Shown here piece by piece: positions 9,305-17,767 of a DNA stretch of 64,000 nt. Position 1 is the stretch's first letter. Each line of letters opens with the position of its first letter. The notes below the pieces were generated by a model. It saw only the letters and a program-made list of their open reading frames with translations, did no database searches and was not told where the DNA came from. Source of the DNA: Chloroherpetonaceae bacterium (GTDB lineage Bacteria; Bacteroidota; Chlorobiia; Chlorobiales; Chloroherpetonaceae); the NCBI GenBank assembly GCA_028277445.1, contig JANQGG010000005.1, positions 62,001 through 126,000 on the forward strand, written 5' to 3'. The translations under genes and the position numbers were made by a program.

Positions 9305-9901
9305 ATGATTGCGACTTCCGAAAAACATGCTGCAAAAGGAAAACTTATTGTTCTTTCGGCGCCATCGGGCACTGGCAAAAGTACGATTGCAAACGCTATG
9401 CTTGAAGAAATACCTAATTTAAGATTTTCTACATCGGCAACCACCCGAAACATTCGCGAGGGTGAAATTGATGGTCGGGAGTATTATTTTTTATCCGAAG
9501 TTGATTTTAAAGAAAAGATCGAAGCCAGCAGCTTTATTGAATACGAAAGCTTTTTTGGCAATTATTATGGCACTCTAAAAGAAAAAACCAATGAAGCGCT
9601 CTATAGCGGAGACAACCTGTTAATGGATTTGGATGTTAAAGGCGCGCTAAATGTCAAGAAAATTTACAAGAATGCATCGTTACTTATTTTTATAAAACCT
9701 CCAAGCCTGGAGATTTTAAAAGAGCGCTTGTTAAAACGCGCCACCGACTCCGAACAGCAAATTGCACATCGATTGAAACGAGCCGAATACGAAATGTCTT
9801 TTGCCGATCAATATGATGAAATTGTTATAAATGATGATATAACTGTTGCTATATCCACAATAAAAAGTTTAATTTATCAATTCTTAAATCTTAACGCTTA
9901 A
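9305..9901 (+). CDS. gmk: Guanylate kinase
   Basis: Phosphorylates GMP to GDP with ATP. P-loop A-P-S-G-T-G-K-S at 19-26, GMP-binding arm with R-x-x-R-E-G-E-I-D-G-R-E-Y (about 46-60), and the lid region R-L-L-K-R are present. 198 residues is normal. Placed between yicC and rpoZ, as in many genomes. Confidence 0.96.
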   Translation: MIATSEKHAAKGKLIVLSAPSGTGKSTIANAMLEEIPNLRFSTSATTRNIREGEIDGREYYFLSEVDFKEKIEASSFIEYESFFGNYYGTLKEKTNEALYSGDNLLMDLDVKGALNVKKIYKNASLLIFIKPPSLEILKERLLKRATDSEQQIAHRLKRAEYEMSFADQYDEIVINDDITVAISTIKSLIYQFLNLNA

Positions 9902-9913
9902 CTTGAAGCAATT

Positions 9914-10231
9914 ATGTCTATAGAACCTGTAAGTTTTGAACAGATCAACAAAGACTCCAGCAATATTTATGAAATTACCGCCGCGCTTTCGCTTCGCTCA
10001 AAACAGATCAATGAGGAATTAAGAAGCGAGCTTGAAGAAAAGTTGGCGCCATTTCAATTGAAAATCAAAAATCCTTCCGAAGGAGAAGCCGATAAAGTGT
10101 TTCCCGAACAAGTTGCGATTACGGTGAAATACGAGCAAATGCCAAAACCCACACGAATCGCATTGGAAGAGCTTAAAGATGATGATTTTGAGTTCAAATA
10201 CCAGGAATCTTCCGTTCGTCGTCGTCAATAA
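9914..10231 (+). CDS. rpoZ: DNA-directed RNA polymerase omega subunit
   Basis: 105 residues. The pattern S-N-I-Y-E-I-T-A-A-L-S-L-R-S-K-Q-I-N matches the conserved helix of omega that wraps the beta' C-terminus. Omega helps RNA polymerase assembly and, in many bacteria, the response to ppGpp. Position directly after gmk supports the call. The C-terminal half is acidic and lineage-specific, ending in S-V-R-R-R-Q. Confidence 0.85.
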   Translation: MSIEPVSFEQINKDSSNIYEITAALSLRSKQINEELRSELEEKLAPFQLKIKNPSEGEADKVFPEQVAITVKYEQMPKPTRIALEELKDDDFEFKYQESSVRRRQ

Positions 10232-10258
10232 AACATTACAACTCAAAAAACCCTTATT

Positions 10259-10768
10259 ATGCTCAAATTAACAGGAATCAATCAAATCACGCTTCGTGTA
10301 AATGATTTGCGAGTTTCTGAGGAGTTTTACATGAACCTTTTGGGATTTAAGCTTCACCATCGTCTTGGCATTAACATGACCTATTTGGTTGCCGAAGACG
10401 ATATGTTGGTTCTCGTTCGAGCAGAAACCCCAAGTCCAAATGAAGCCAGGGACATCCGAGTAGACCATTTTGGCCTAAAATTAGAAACCGATGAAGAAGT
10501 TGACGAAGCAGCCATTAAGCTTCGGGAAAAACATGTTCATTTGCTCACATCCCCGGCAAAACGCCGCGATGGACGAGCATTTTTTATTATGGACCCCGAC
10601 GGCAACATGATTGAAATTTACTCGTCAACCGGTGAAGTGTTTCCGAACGACGACACATCGTTGGAATTGCCATTGGTTAGCAAACGAGGGAGAAAAGCAA
10701 AGTCTCCGGTCAAAGAAGAGTCGGAACTGGAAACCGAAGGACAAAAGCGTCGGCGTAGCAGAAAATAA
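10259..10768 (+). CDS. VOC family (glyoxalase/dioxygenase fold) protein
   Basis: 169 residues: a complete vicinal-oxygen-chelate domain (about 1-125) with two beta-alpha-beta-beta-beta units. Candidate metal ligands are H in V-D-H-F-G-L (middle) and E in N-M-I-E-I-Y (end). The last ~40 residues are a charged basic tail (K-R-G-R-K-A-K, K-R-R-R-S-R-K) unusual for the fold, which may bind nucleic acid or be disordered. Possible activities include glyoxalase, dioxygenase or fosfomycin-type thiol transfer; none can be singled out. Ends 1 bp before the convergent kinase gene. Confidence 0.75.
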   Translation: MLKLTGINQITLRVNDLRVSEEFYMNLLGFKLHHRLGINMTYLVAEDDMLVLVRAETPSPNEARDIRVDHFGLKLETDEEVDEAAIKLREKHVHLLTSPAKRRDGRAFFIMDPDGNMIEIYSSTGEVFPNDDTSLELPLVSKRGRKAKSPVKEESELETEGQKRRRSRK

Positions 10769-10769
10769 C

Positions 10770-11579
10770 TTAACGAATTTGTTTTAGAAGCTCTGTTTTG
10801 TAAAACGACTCGCAATCCACCAAACCGCCATAAAATTGGATTTTACAATTATGATCATGCGGAAGTTTTTCTTTTAAAGCTTCCACATAGTGTTTTACTT
10901 CATGCGCCTCATTCTTCAGGATTCTCCGCGCCGTATCATTGCCGCGATCTGCCAACTCAAACACCGGGTAAGTTAGTGTTTGCAAGGGGTAGCCTTCCTG
11001 GTAGACTTTATGGATCACATCGTTTTTCGACTTGAAAATCTCATGAAATGAACCGGCAAATTCATGATCCTCAACCACACAATCCATGTGCTTGAGCAAT
11101 GCCAATACCGCTTTATGTCCAATCGCGTAGCCGCTTCCCGGATCAAGCAACGCTTTGCCATATCCACCGACTTTGATGATTTCATCCATGATTTTTGCGG
11201 CAAATACCGACCCGGTGCCTAAAATTGCCACAATGCCATTTTGGTTCGAAAAATACAATTGAAAGACAAGATCAAGATCGCTCCCAATAAACACATGTTG
11301 TGGTTTTTCAGGAAGGTCAGCGTTTAAAATTGTCTCTTTTAGGGTGATTTTGTCATTCTCCGAAACCAGACCGGCAAGACCAAGGTAAATGTATTCAAAC
11401 GGATATCGACTTAAAATCTCCTTTAAAGATGCAAACAGCAGCTCTCGGCAACCCGATTGCACATTAAAATTACCATCAATTTTCACGAGAAATTGTTTGC
11501 ACCGATGGTTAGAGTCTATTGTAAACGCTTTAAGAGACGAACCGCCGCCATCTATATAAAGCGAGCCGCGAATTGCCAA
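10770..11579 (-). CDS. BadF/BadG/BcrA/BcrD-type ATPase, likely N-acetylglucosamine kinase-like
   Basis: 269 residues of the ASKHA (actin/hexokinase) fold. Phosphate-1 motif D-G-G-G-S-S-L-K near residue 10, phosphate-2 with G-T-G-S-V near 110, and G-G-Y-G-K-A-L-L-D-P-G-S-G-Y-A-I-G typical of the eukaryote-like GlcNAc kinase branch. Predicted to phosphorylate an amino sugar recovered from peptidoglycan or chitin. Shorter than the usual ~300 residues, and the region after the last G-G (residue ~252) is brief. Followed downstream on the same strand by nothing; preceded by the ABC ATPase gene (21 bp). Confidence 0.72.
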   Translation of the reverse strand: MAIRGSLYIDGGGSSLKAFTIDSNHRCKQFLVKIDGNFNVQSGCRELLFASLKEILSRYPFEYIYLGLAGLVSENDKITLKETILNADLPEKPQHVFIGSDLDLVFQLYFSNQNGIVAILGTGSVFAAKIMDEIIKVGGYGKALLDPGSGYAIGHKAVLALLKHMDCVVEDHEFAGSFHEIFKSKNDVIHKVYQEGYPLQTLTYPVFELADRGNDTARRILKNEAHEVKHYVEALKEKLPHDHNCKIQFYGGLVDCESFYKTELLKQIR

Positions 11580-11600
11580 TTTCAGATGAGTTTGGTTTGC

Positions 11601-12620
11601 TTAAGTCTTCTTGAACAATGAATATTTTTTGATAACCACAAGGGCTTCGGTACCCAGGTCTTCCGGCGCATACATTTTTAATTGCGCGCCTTCAATATCC
11701 AGAACATATTCAAAGGTGTTGCCTTTAAAAAATCGCTCTACAACTTTAGCTTTAAACACATTCCCCGTGGTCGTTTTTTGCGCCGGAGCGATATGCTCAG
11801 GGCGAATGACAACTTCAAAATATTTGCCTTGCAACTCTTCATCATGCTGCAAAAGCAAACCGTGATCTGTTTTGATCAATTGCTTATCCAATCGCTGGGC
11901 GCTTAAAACATTGGCATGGCCTAAAAAGCTAGCCCCATAGCGGGTTTTTGGAAATTCATACACTTGTATCGGAGAGCCCAGTTCGCAAACTTCTCCCTGA
12001 TTTAAAATCATCAATTTATCCGATAGCATTAAGGCCTCTTCCTGATCCGGGGTAACAAAAATAAATGTTCGTTTGGTTTGCTTTTGAATTGCCCGAATCT
12101 CTTTTTGAAGGTCTTTTCGAAGCTGCGTATCCATATTGGCGAACGGCTCATCAAACATCACCACACGGGCTTTTACAACCAATGCCCGTGCAATAGCCAC
12201 ACGTTGCTGCTGATCCAATGTCAGCTCAGAAATCTCACGAAACATCACCTCATCAATAGTCAAGGTCTTTAACATATCCAATACCTTTTCGCGAATTTCT
12301 TTTTCCGGGATTTTTTGCTCGCGCAATCCATAAGCCACATTTTCAACCACATTTAAATGTGGAAAAAGCGCGCGGTTTTCAAAGACCATTACGGCAAACC
12401 GTTGATGCGCCGGGAGAACATCGATATCTTGCTCATTAAAAAAAATCTTTCCTTTATCGGGTTTTTCCAATCCGGCAATTATCCTCAATAAGGTGGTTTT
12501 ACCGCTCCCCGCTTCGCCTAAAATGGAAAAAAACTCGCCATCGTGACAGCTAAAACTAACATCGTTTAAAACCGTTTTACCCCCTATCGTTTTTGTTATG
12601 CCTTCAACTTTGATTCTCAA
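11601..12620 (-). CDS. ABC transporter ATP-binding protein (PotA/FbpC-like) with degenerate catalytic motifs
   Basis: 339 residues: an ABC ATPase domain (1-~230) and a C-terminal TOBE-like domain, as in sugar, polyamine and ferric-iron importers. Walker A GEAGSGKTT (35-43) and Walker B with D157-E158 are intact. Three other motifs are not: the Q-loop glutamine is Glu81, the LSGGQ signature reads L-T-L-D-Q (133-137), and the switch histidine is Pro191 (V-T-P-D-Q-E-E). I checked these on the nucleotide sequence. No permease or binding protein is nearby; the neighbours are a sugar kinase and deoC. ATP binding seems possible, normal hydrolysis doubtful. It may be a regulator rather than a transporter part. 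Confidence 0.85.
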   Translation of the reverse strand: MRIKVEGITKTIGGKTVLNDVSFSCHDGEFFSILGEAGSGKTTLLRIIAGLEKPDKGKIFFNEQDIDVLPAHQRFAVMVFENRALFPHLNVVENVAYGLREQKIPEKEIREKVLDMLKTLTIDEVMFREISELTLDQQQRVAIARALVVKARVVMFDEPFANMDTQLRKDLQKEIRAIQKQTKRTFIFVTPDQEEALMLSDKLMILNQGEVCELGSPIQVYEFPKTRYGASFLGHANVLSAQRLDKQLIKTDHGLLLQHDEELQGKYFEVVIRPEHIAPAQKTTTGNVFKAKVVERFFKGNTFEYVLDIEGAQLKMYAPEDLGTEALVVIKKYSLFKKT

Positions 12621-12637
12621 AATGCTGTGTGTTTAGA

Positions 12638-13306
12638 TTAAAGTGGTTTTTTAGCCATTGCTTCCTCAATAATTTTCACCGATGCGCTGGCTCCGATTCT
12701 TGTTGCGCCATGCTCTATCATTAGCATCGCTGTTTTTAAATCCCGAATACCACCGGAAGCTTTTACCCCCAGTTTATCACCAACGGTTTGCCTGAGCAAA
12801 GCCACATCTTCCGGGGTTGCTCCGCTGGCCAAAAATCCTGTTGAAGTTTTCACAAAATCGGCGCCGGCTTCCATAGCTAGTTGTGCCGCCAAAACTTTTT
12901 CCTCTTGCGTTAATAACCCGGTTTCCAATATGCATTTAACTTTGGCTTCAAATGAATGCGAAACCCTTGCCACTTCCTTGATATCATTTAAAACCACATC
13001 GTTTTGGCCCGATTTTAACGCCCCAATATTAATCACCATATCAATTTCACCGGCGCCTTCCTGGCAAGCAAGTTCGGTTTCTTTAACCTTAACTGGCGTA
13101 AGATTGGCGCCAAACGGAAAACCCACTACCGTACAAACCAAGACCTGCGATGCGTTTAAAACCTTAGCACATTTGGAAACGTAATACGGATGAACGCACA
13201 CGCTGGCAAAGTTGTATTGCAAAGCTTGGCGGCAAAGCGTTTGGATATCGCCGATTCCGGCATCGGGTTTTAATAAGGTATGATCAAAATACTTTGAAAA
13301 GTCCAT
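12638..13306 (-). CDS. deoC: Deoxyribose-phosphate aldolase
   Basis: Class I aldolase splitting 2-deoxyribose 5-phosphate into acetaldehyde and glyceraldehyde 3-phosphate. 222 residues, normal for the short DeoC type. The catalytic set is complete: Asp89 in E-I-D-M-V, Schiff-base Lys153 in F-V-K-T-S-T-G-F, and Lys182 in V-K-A-S-G-G-I-R. Lies 17 bp upstream of the ABC ATPase gene and 29 bp downstream of ftsY on the minus strand. Confidence 0.96.
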   Translation of the reverse strand: MDFSKYFDHTLLKPDAGIGDIQTLCRQALQYNFASVCVHPYYVSKCAKVLNASQVLVCTVVGFPFGANLTPVKVKETELACQEGAGEIDMVINIGALKSGQNDVVLNDIKEVARVSHSFEAKVKCILETGLLTQEEKVLAAQLAMEAGADFVKTSTGFLASGATPEDVALLRQTVGDKLGVKASGGIRDLKTAMLMIEHGATRIGASASVKIIEEAMAKKPL

Positions 13307-13335
13307 AAATCAGAATTGCGCTTCAGCTTATGAGG

Positions 13336-14277
13336 TTAATTCAACAAGGCTTCAAGAAACTTCTTGCGATCAAAAATTTGCAGATCATCTATTTTTTCGC
13401 CTACGCCAATGTATTTAACCGGAATATTCAGCTCTTTTGAAATTCCGATCACTACGCCGCCTTTGGCTGTTCCATCCAGCTTGGTTAAAATTAACCCGGT
13501 CACATTGACTGCTTTTAAAAACTCTTTGGCCTGGTTAATGGCATTCTGTCCGGTTGAAGCGTCCAAAACCAACAGGACTTCATGCGGGGCATCCGGGACT
13601 TTCTTTTTTGCAACGCGCATGATTTTTGAGAGCTCATCCATTAAATGCGATTTGTTGTGAAGCCTTCCGGCCGTATCAACCAAAACCACATCCATATCTT
13701 TGGCTATCGCAGAACTTACCGAATCAAACACAACCGATGCCGGATCGGCGCCCTGGCCCTGGCTGATCATCGGCACGCCCGCGCGCTCGGCCCAAATTTC
13801 CAATTGTTCGGTAGCAGCGGCACGAAACGTATCGGCGGCGGCAATCAACACCTTCTTGCCGGCTTCTTTGTAATTATAGGCCATTTTGCCAATGCTGGTA
13901 GTTTTACCAACCCCATTGACGCCTACAATCAAAATGACATAAGGTTTTTCTGGCAGAGATTCTTCAAAATCCACAACATGCGATTCTCTGGCATCGGCCA
14001 ACATGTTTTGAATCTCATCAATTAACATGTTGTTGAGTTCTTCTTCAGAACTGTAGCGTTCTTTTTTAGCGCGTTCGGAAATTTTTTCAACAATATCCAG
14101 CGTGGGGTGAACGCCAACGTCGGCGGCAATTAAAATATGCTCCAGTTCCTCGAGAAAATCATCGTCGATGGTCGTTTTGCCTTTAACAAGCTTGTTAATT
14201 TTTGTGGTGAGGTTTTCACGGGTTTTGCTGAGTCCTTCTTTAAGGCGTGAAAGCTTTAATTTGTCAAAAAATCCCAT
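13336..14277 (-). CDS. ftsY: Signal recognition particle receptor FtsY
   Basis: SRP GTPase that docks ribosome-nascent chain complexes at the membrane. N domain 1-~105, then the G domain with G1 GVNGVGKTTS (119-128), D-T-F-R-A-A-A (149-155), D-T-A-G-R (201-205) and T-K-L-D-G-T-A-K-G-G near 265-275. 313 residues is the short form without the acidic A domain. Probably heads the ftsY-deoC-ABC-kinase gene run. Confidence 0.97.
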   Translation of the reverse strand: MGFFDKLKLSRLKEGLSKTRENLTTKINKLVKGKTTIDDDFLEELEHILIAADVGVHPTLDIVEKISERAKKERYSSEEELNNMLIDEIQNMLADARESHVVDFEESLPEKPYVILIVGVNGVGKTTSIGKMAYNYKEAGKKVLIAAADTFRAAATEQLEIWAERAGVPMISQGQGADPASVVFDSVSSAIAKDMDVVLVDTAGRLHNKSHLMDELSKIMRVAKKKVPDAPHEVLLVLDASTGQNAINQAKEFLKAVNVTGLILTKLDGTAKGGVVIGISKELNIPVKYIGVGEKIDDLQIFDRKKFLEALLN

Positions 14278-14384
14278 TTAAGCCAGATCTAGAGGATTAA
14301 AAAATTTTTTTCTTATATGTAAAATTGTAGCTTAAGCGTTTAGCTTTGTTGCAATTTTGCCTGAATATAAAACTTCTTTGAGTA

Positions 14385-15503
14385 ATGTCATTTACCAAAA
14401 TTTCCGAAATCGGCGAATTTGGTCTTATTGATAAAATTTCTACCATTGTTTCTGAAACAGCACAGCAAACGCCGCTACTTTCAAGCGGTATTGGCGACGA
14501 CTGCGCGGTTTATGTGCGTGATAAGAACACCTACGAAGTTATCACCACCGATCTTTTAATTGAGCATGTCCATTTTGATCTGCTAACCACCCCAATGGAA
14601 CATTTGGGCGGAAAATCCTTAAGCGTAAATGTTTCGGACATCTGCGCCATGAATGCAACGCCGTTATACGCGGTTGTCTCAATTGCCATTCCCAATTCCA
14701 TATCCGTTGAAATGATAGAAGCCTTTTACACCGGCATGAAAAATGCGGCCATGCAATATGGCGTTGCAATTGCCGGCGGCGATACATCGGCTTCGACTTC
14801 AGGCTTAATGATTTCGGTAACAGTGGTAGGTGAGGTTTCTCAACAAAAACTCGTTAAACGAAATACTGCAAAACCCGGCGACTTCATTTGCATTTCAGGA
14901 GAATTGGGCGGCTCAAATGCCGGACTTCTGGCGCTTATGCGTGAAAAGCAGCTCATGTTGGATCATATGCACGACGAGCAAAACCAAAGCGACTTTCAAA
15001 CCAACCTGGAAGATTATAAAGATGCGGTTTCCAGACATTTATTGCCTAAAGCCCGATTGGATGTTGTCAAGAAATTAGCTCAACTGGATATTGTGCCCAC
15101 AGCAATGATTGATGTTTCGGATGGATTGGCTTCCGAAACAAAACATATCTGCCGACAATCCAAAACCGGTGCGGTGCTGTTTGAAAATAAAATTCCCATC
15201 ATGAGCCACGCACGAGAAATTGCCGATGAATTCAAGGATGATGTGATCTCGTATGCGTTATTTGGCGGCGAAGACTACGAAATTCTGTTTACCGTATCAC
15301 CAAATGATCTCAAAAAGATTGAAGAAAAAGACGATCTTACGATTATTGGCCAAATCAAACCGGAAGATGAAGGGATCAAACTGGCAGATATGTTTGGTAA
15401 AACCATTGATTTGGAAAAACTCACCGGATTCCAACACTTTATTCCCCATAAAGATGATGAAGACTTAGCAGACGAAGAAGATATTTGGGGTGAAGAAAAC
15501 TAG
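14385..15503 (+). CDS. thiL: Thiamine-monophosphate kinase
   Basis: Makes thiamine pyrophosphate from thiamine phosphate, the last step of the pathway. AIR-synthase-like fold with the N-terminal G-I-G-D-D-C-A-V metal/phosphate site (about 36-43), D-L-L-I-E-H-V-H-F-D, G-G-D-T-S-A-S and the later I-D-V-S-D-G-L-A motif. 372 residues, longer than the usual ~320-350 because of an internal insertion (around M-H-D-E-Q-N-Q-S) and an acidic tail. Not in the thi cluster at 44-49 kb and no riboswitch is seen in front of it. Confidence 0.93.
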   Translation: MSFTKISEIGEFGLIDKISTIVSETAQQTPLLSSGIGDDCAVYVRDKNTYEVITTDLLIEHVHFDLLTTPMEHLGGKSLSVNVSDICAMNATPLYAVVSIAIPNSISVEMIEAFYTGMKNAAMQYGVAIAGGDTSASTSGLMISVTVVGEVSQQKLVKRNTAKPGDFICISGELGGSNAGLLALMREKQLMLDHMHDEQNQSDFQTNLEDYKDAVSRHLLPKARLDVVKKLAQLDIVPTAMIDVSDGLASETKHICRQSKTGAVLFENKIPIMSHAREIADEFKDDVISYALFGGEDYEILFTVSPNDLKKIEEKDDLTIIGQIKPEDEGIKLADMFGKTIDLEKLTGFQHFIPHKDDEDLADEEDIWGEEN

Positions 15504-15514
15504 CCTAAATCAAG

Positions 15515-16006
15515 CTATTTATGATGATCGGGATTGATATCCTCGCAAATATCGATATCAAATGAGGGACTATCCTCATCTGAATGTTCAACGACTTCTT
15601 TATCGTAATTCAGCATTTTATTAACCGCGTCGTATTCGGTGATGTAAGTTTTAATTGTGTTTTTTACCATATCAAACGACGGCTCGGTTTCTTTGAAGCT
15701 TTTGCAACTAAACTGGAAGTTCGGGCAAAAGGTCTCCAGGAAAAAACCGGTGTAAGGGATATCTTCTCCCTCATCATTTAATGTATAGGCTTCCCTGATC
15801 TCGAGGGCATAGCTTAACATATAACTATTGTTTTTATCAAAAACTGCAAACGCGTACATGATAGGATTTTCATCCAAATGGTCGGCAATTAATTCATCGG
15901 TAGGAATGCTGCTGCAGTAAGCATCGATAAAATAATCCTCTGTTTCAATTTCTTCTACTTTCACCAGCCTTGCCCATCTTGGGCTCAATTGTTTCTCCCT
16001 CGTCAT
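15515..16006 (-). CDS. Conserved-looking hypothetical protein
   Basis: 163 residues, acidic, soluble, no signal peptide or membrane segment. I do not recognise a family. Two cysteines lie in F-C-P-N-F-Q-F-S-C and one in the C-terminal I-C-E-D region. Codon use fits its neighbours. Convergent with thiL with an 11-bp gap; it could be monocistronic. Confidence 0.6.
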   Translation of the reverse strand: MTREKQLSPRWARLVKVEEIETEDYFIDAYCSSIPTDELIADHLDENPIMYAFAVFDKNNSYMLSYALEIREAYTLNDEGEDIPYTGFFLETFCPNFQFSCKSFKETEPSFDMVKNTIKTYITEYDAVNKMLNYDKEVVEHSDEDSPSFDIDICEDINPDHHK

Positions 16007-16201
16007 AAATTCAAATTTGATTTCACCTGTATTAATTAACTATTAAACGATAACACGGTTTTGAATCGTTCTCCCAAAAACCAAATGGTTCATAGCATAA
16101 AATTAATGGCGATTTTCCTGAAATAAAAATAAAATTAACCGCTTAATACCTTTGATTTTTTTTTCGTATATGTTAAATTTTGTGCTTTACTCTTGCGATT
16201 T

Positions 16202-16287
16202 GCCGAAGTGGCGGAATTGGTAGACGCACAGGACTTAAAATCCTGTGTTCATTTTTGGACGTGCGGGTTCGAGTCCCGCCTTCGGTA
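16202..16287 (+). tRNA. tRNA-Leu (UAA)
   Basis: 86 nt class II tRNA. Acceptor GCCGAAG (16202-16208) pairs with CTTCGGT (16280-16286), discriminator A at 16287. Anticodon stem CAGGA/TCCTG encloses the loop CTTAAAA, anticodon TAA at 16236-16238. A variable arm (GTTCATTTTTGGAC) and the T-loop GGTTCGAGTC follow. CCA is not encoded. It decodes UUA/UUG. Confidence 0.95.
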
Positions 16288-16937
16288 CTCAGTATTCCTC
16301 TTTTTCCTACCTTAACCTATAAAAATTTAATCAGGGCAAAAGCCAACCAAAAATTTTGTATTTGCCTCATGCAATTAGGCAAATGCCGCACCCAAAAAGC
16401 ATGATAACGACATAAGAATTTCGTGTGTAAAGAAGCGTAGCCGAAACACCGATTTTAAATGTTCTGTTCGGCTGTGTTTCGGCGGGCTCGATAACAAGTG
16501 GTTGCAACCCCTTGTTATAAGTATACTTATGCGTCATTAGCAATCGGAAATTTTTGGGTGGATACCCAAAAAGATAAACAGGCAATGACGAACTACTTTT
16601 TAATAGGTCATCGCGAGACCATTTTTTTGACGACCAAAACACAAATTGATAAAGACGATTAATAAAAACGGGTCATGCTGAACTCGTTTCAGCATCTCAA
16701 ATAATTCTCAAAGTATCTTAGACCCTGAAATAAATTCAGGGTGACCTAAAAAGTAGACTCGTCATTAGCAACGCCTGTAAGGCGTGCGGCGATCCAGAAA
16801 ATGCGTCTGGATTGCTTCACTTCGTTCGCAATGACTTCATATAAAGCATATGCTCATTTACCAATTCGTCATTAGCGGCACCATATCAGTTAGCCAAATA
16901 AGTTCCAATGTAAAAAAGCGCCTCACCAAATATACTT
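16288..16937. repeat. Mosaic island of palindromic dispersed repeats
   Basis: 650 bp with no convincing gene. It is a patchwork of small palindromes: TGCTGA/TCAGCA (about 16677-16695), ACCCTGAA/TTCAGGGT (16721-16743) and CGATCCAGA/TCTGGATTG (16791-16815). They are separated by copies of TCGTCATTAGC (16759-16769, 16866-16876; CGTCATTAGC at 16532-16541). The 11-mer also occurs inverted at 1200-1210, and similar words appear at 53789 and 54130. The reading frame on the minus strand here has no protein-like features. Confidence 0.55.
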
Positions 16938-16991
16938 ATGCGACGACCACTTTTTTGGTTTTCGTTGTTTTCAATATCTTTCACAAAAAAT

Positions 16992-17288
16992 ATGAAAAAA
17001 TTGAACCCAAAATTAAATAAAGCCCTTTTTTGGGAAATAGATTACCAAACGATTGATTATGAAAAGCATGCCCGGTTTGTGATTGGACGAGTTTTAACTC
17101 GCGGCAACTGGGAGGATTGGTTGGAACTGAAACGGTATTATGGATTTAAAATCCAACATGAAGCCCTTCAAATACGCTATTTAGATAAAAAAACGCTAAA
17201 CTTTTGCCACACTTTTTTTAATATCCCTAAGGAGCAATTCAGATGCTACAATACAGAGCCGTCCCTCCGAAAACTTTGGAATTACTAA
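16992..17288 (+). CDS. DUF6922-like protein, probable antitoxin of an AbiEii-type pair
   Basis: 98 residues from the ATG at 16992 (the frame is open from 16938, but the first 18 residues look non-native). The core K-A-L-F-W-E-I-D-Y, H-A-R-F-V-I-G-R-V-L and N-W-E-D-W-L-E-L-K-R-Y-Y-G matches the DUF6922 family, often encoded directly before a nucleotidyltransferase toxin of the AbiEii type. That partner survives here only as a 30-codon remnant overlapping its 3' end. Confidence 0.6.
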   Translation: MKKLNPKLNKALFWEIDYQTIDYEKHARFVIGRVLTRGNWEDWLELKRYYGFKIQHEALQIRYLDKKTLNFCHTFFNIPKEQFRCYNTEPSLRKLWNY

Positions 17289-17335
17289 AAAAATTCAATG
17301 TAACAATTGATAGGGGTGAGGTTTCGGTATTTTGA
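17243..17335 (+). pseudogene. N-terminal remnant of an AbiEii-type nucleotidyltransferase toxin
   Basis: Starting at ATG 17243, overlapping the DUF6922 gene, the frame reads M-L-Q-Y-R-A-V-P-P-K-T-L-E-L-L-K-K, the characteristic opening of AbiEii toxins, and then hits a stop after 30 codons at 17333-17335. No G-G-T-S nucleotidyltransferase motif follows, so the toxin is lost. Confidence 0.45.
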
Positions 17336-17415
17336 AAAAATTTGGTTGGATCGTTGTACAACAGTAAGTTAACCATTTATTGCTCATACAATTTTCACAT
17401 TAAAGAATTGTTACC

Positions 17416-17616
17416 ATGGCTAGCGCTTCACTATTTACAAAAATAAATTCATTGCCTGAAAGTCTGAAAGTTGAGGTTAATGACTTTATTGATTTTCTGA
17501 TTTCAAAGAAAAAATTGTCAGAAAAAAAAACCAGGAAAGCTGGTTTTCTAAAAGGTAAAATTGAAATGAGTCCGGATTTTGATGAACCATTAGACGATTT
17601 TAAAGAATACATGTAA
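17416..17616 (+). CDS. DUF2281 family antitoxin
   Basis: 66 residues. The L-P-E-S-L-K-V-E-V-N-D-F-I-D-F-L helix near the start and the C-terminal G-F-L-K-G-K-I ... F-D-E-P-L-D-D-F-K-E-Y-M are hallmarks of DUF2281 proteins, the antitoxins of VapC-like PIN toxins. Its stop overlaps the ATG of the truncated PIN gene (TAATG). Confidence 0.82.
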   Translation: MASASLFTKINSLPESLKVEVNDFIDFLISKKKLSEKKTRKAGFLKGKIEMSPDFDEPLDDFKEYM

Positions 17617-17753
17617 TGAAATTATTACTTGACACCCACTCTTTTTTATGGTTTAGTGAAAATAATTCTAATCTCCCTTTTGATGGATTAGTAAAATCCA
17701 AACTTCTTAAATCAGAATCACGGATGAAAAGGATTAAAGGATGCTACGGATAA
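17616..17753 (+). pseudogene. Truncated PIN-domain (VapC-like) toxin
   Basis: The ATG at 17616 opens M-K-L-L-L-D-T-H-S-F-L-W-F, the exact start of a PIN ribonuclease with its first catalytic aspartate. After about 30 codons the frame runs into repeat-like sequence (AATCACGGATGAAAAGGATT) and stops at 17751-17753. A full VapC is ~125 residues, so the toxin is dead. Confidence 0.6.
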
Positions 17754-17767
17754 ATTCTTTGGATGAA

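Noticed and set aside
16367-16642. 91-codon minus-strand frame
   Set aside because: Lies wholly in palindromic repeats and has no protein-like pattern.
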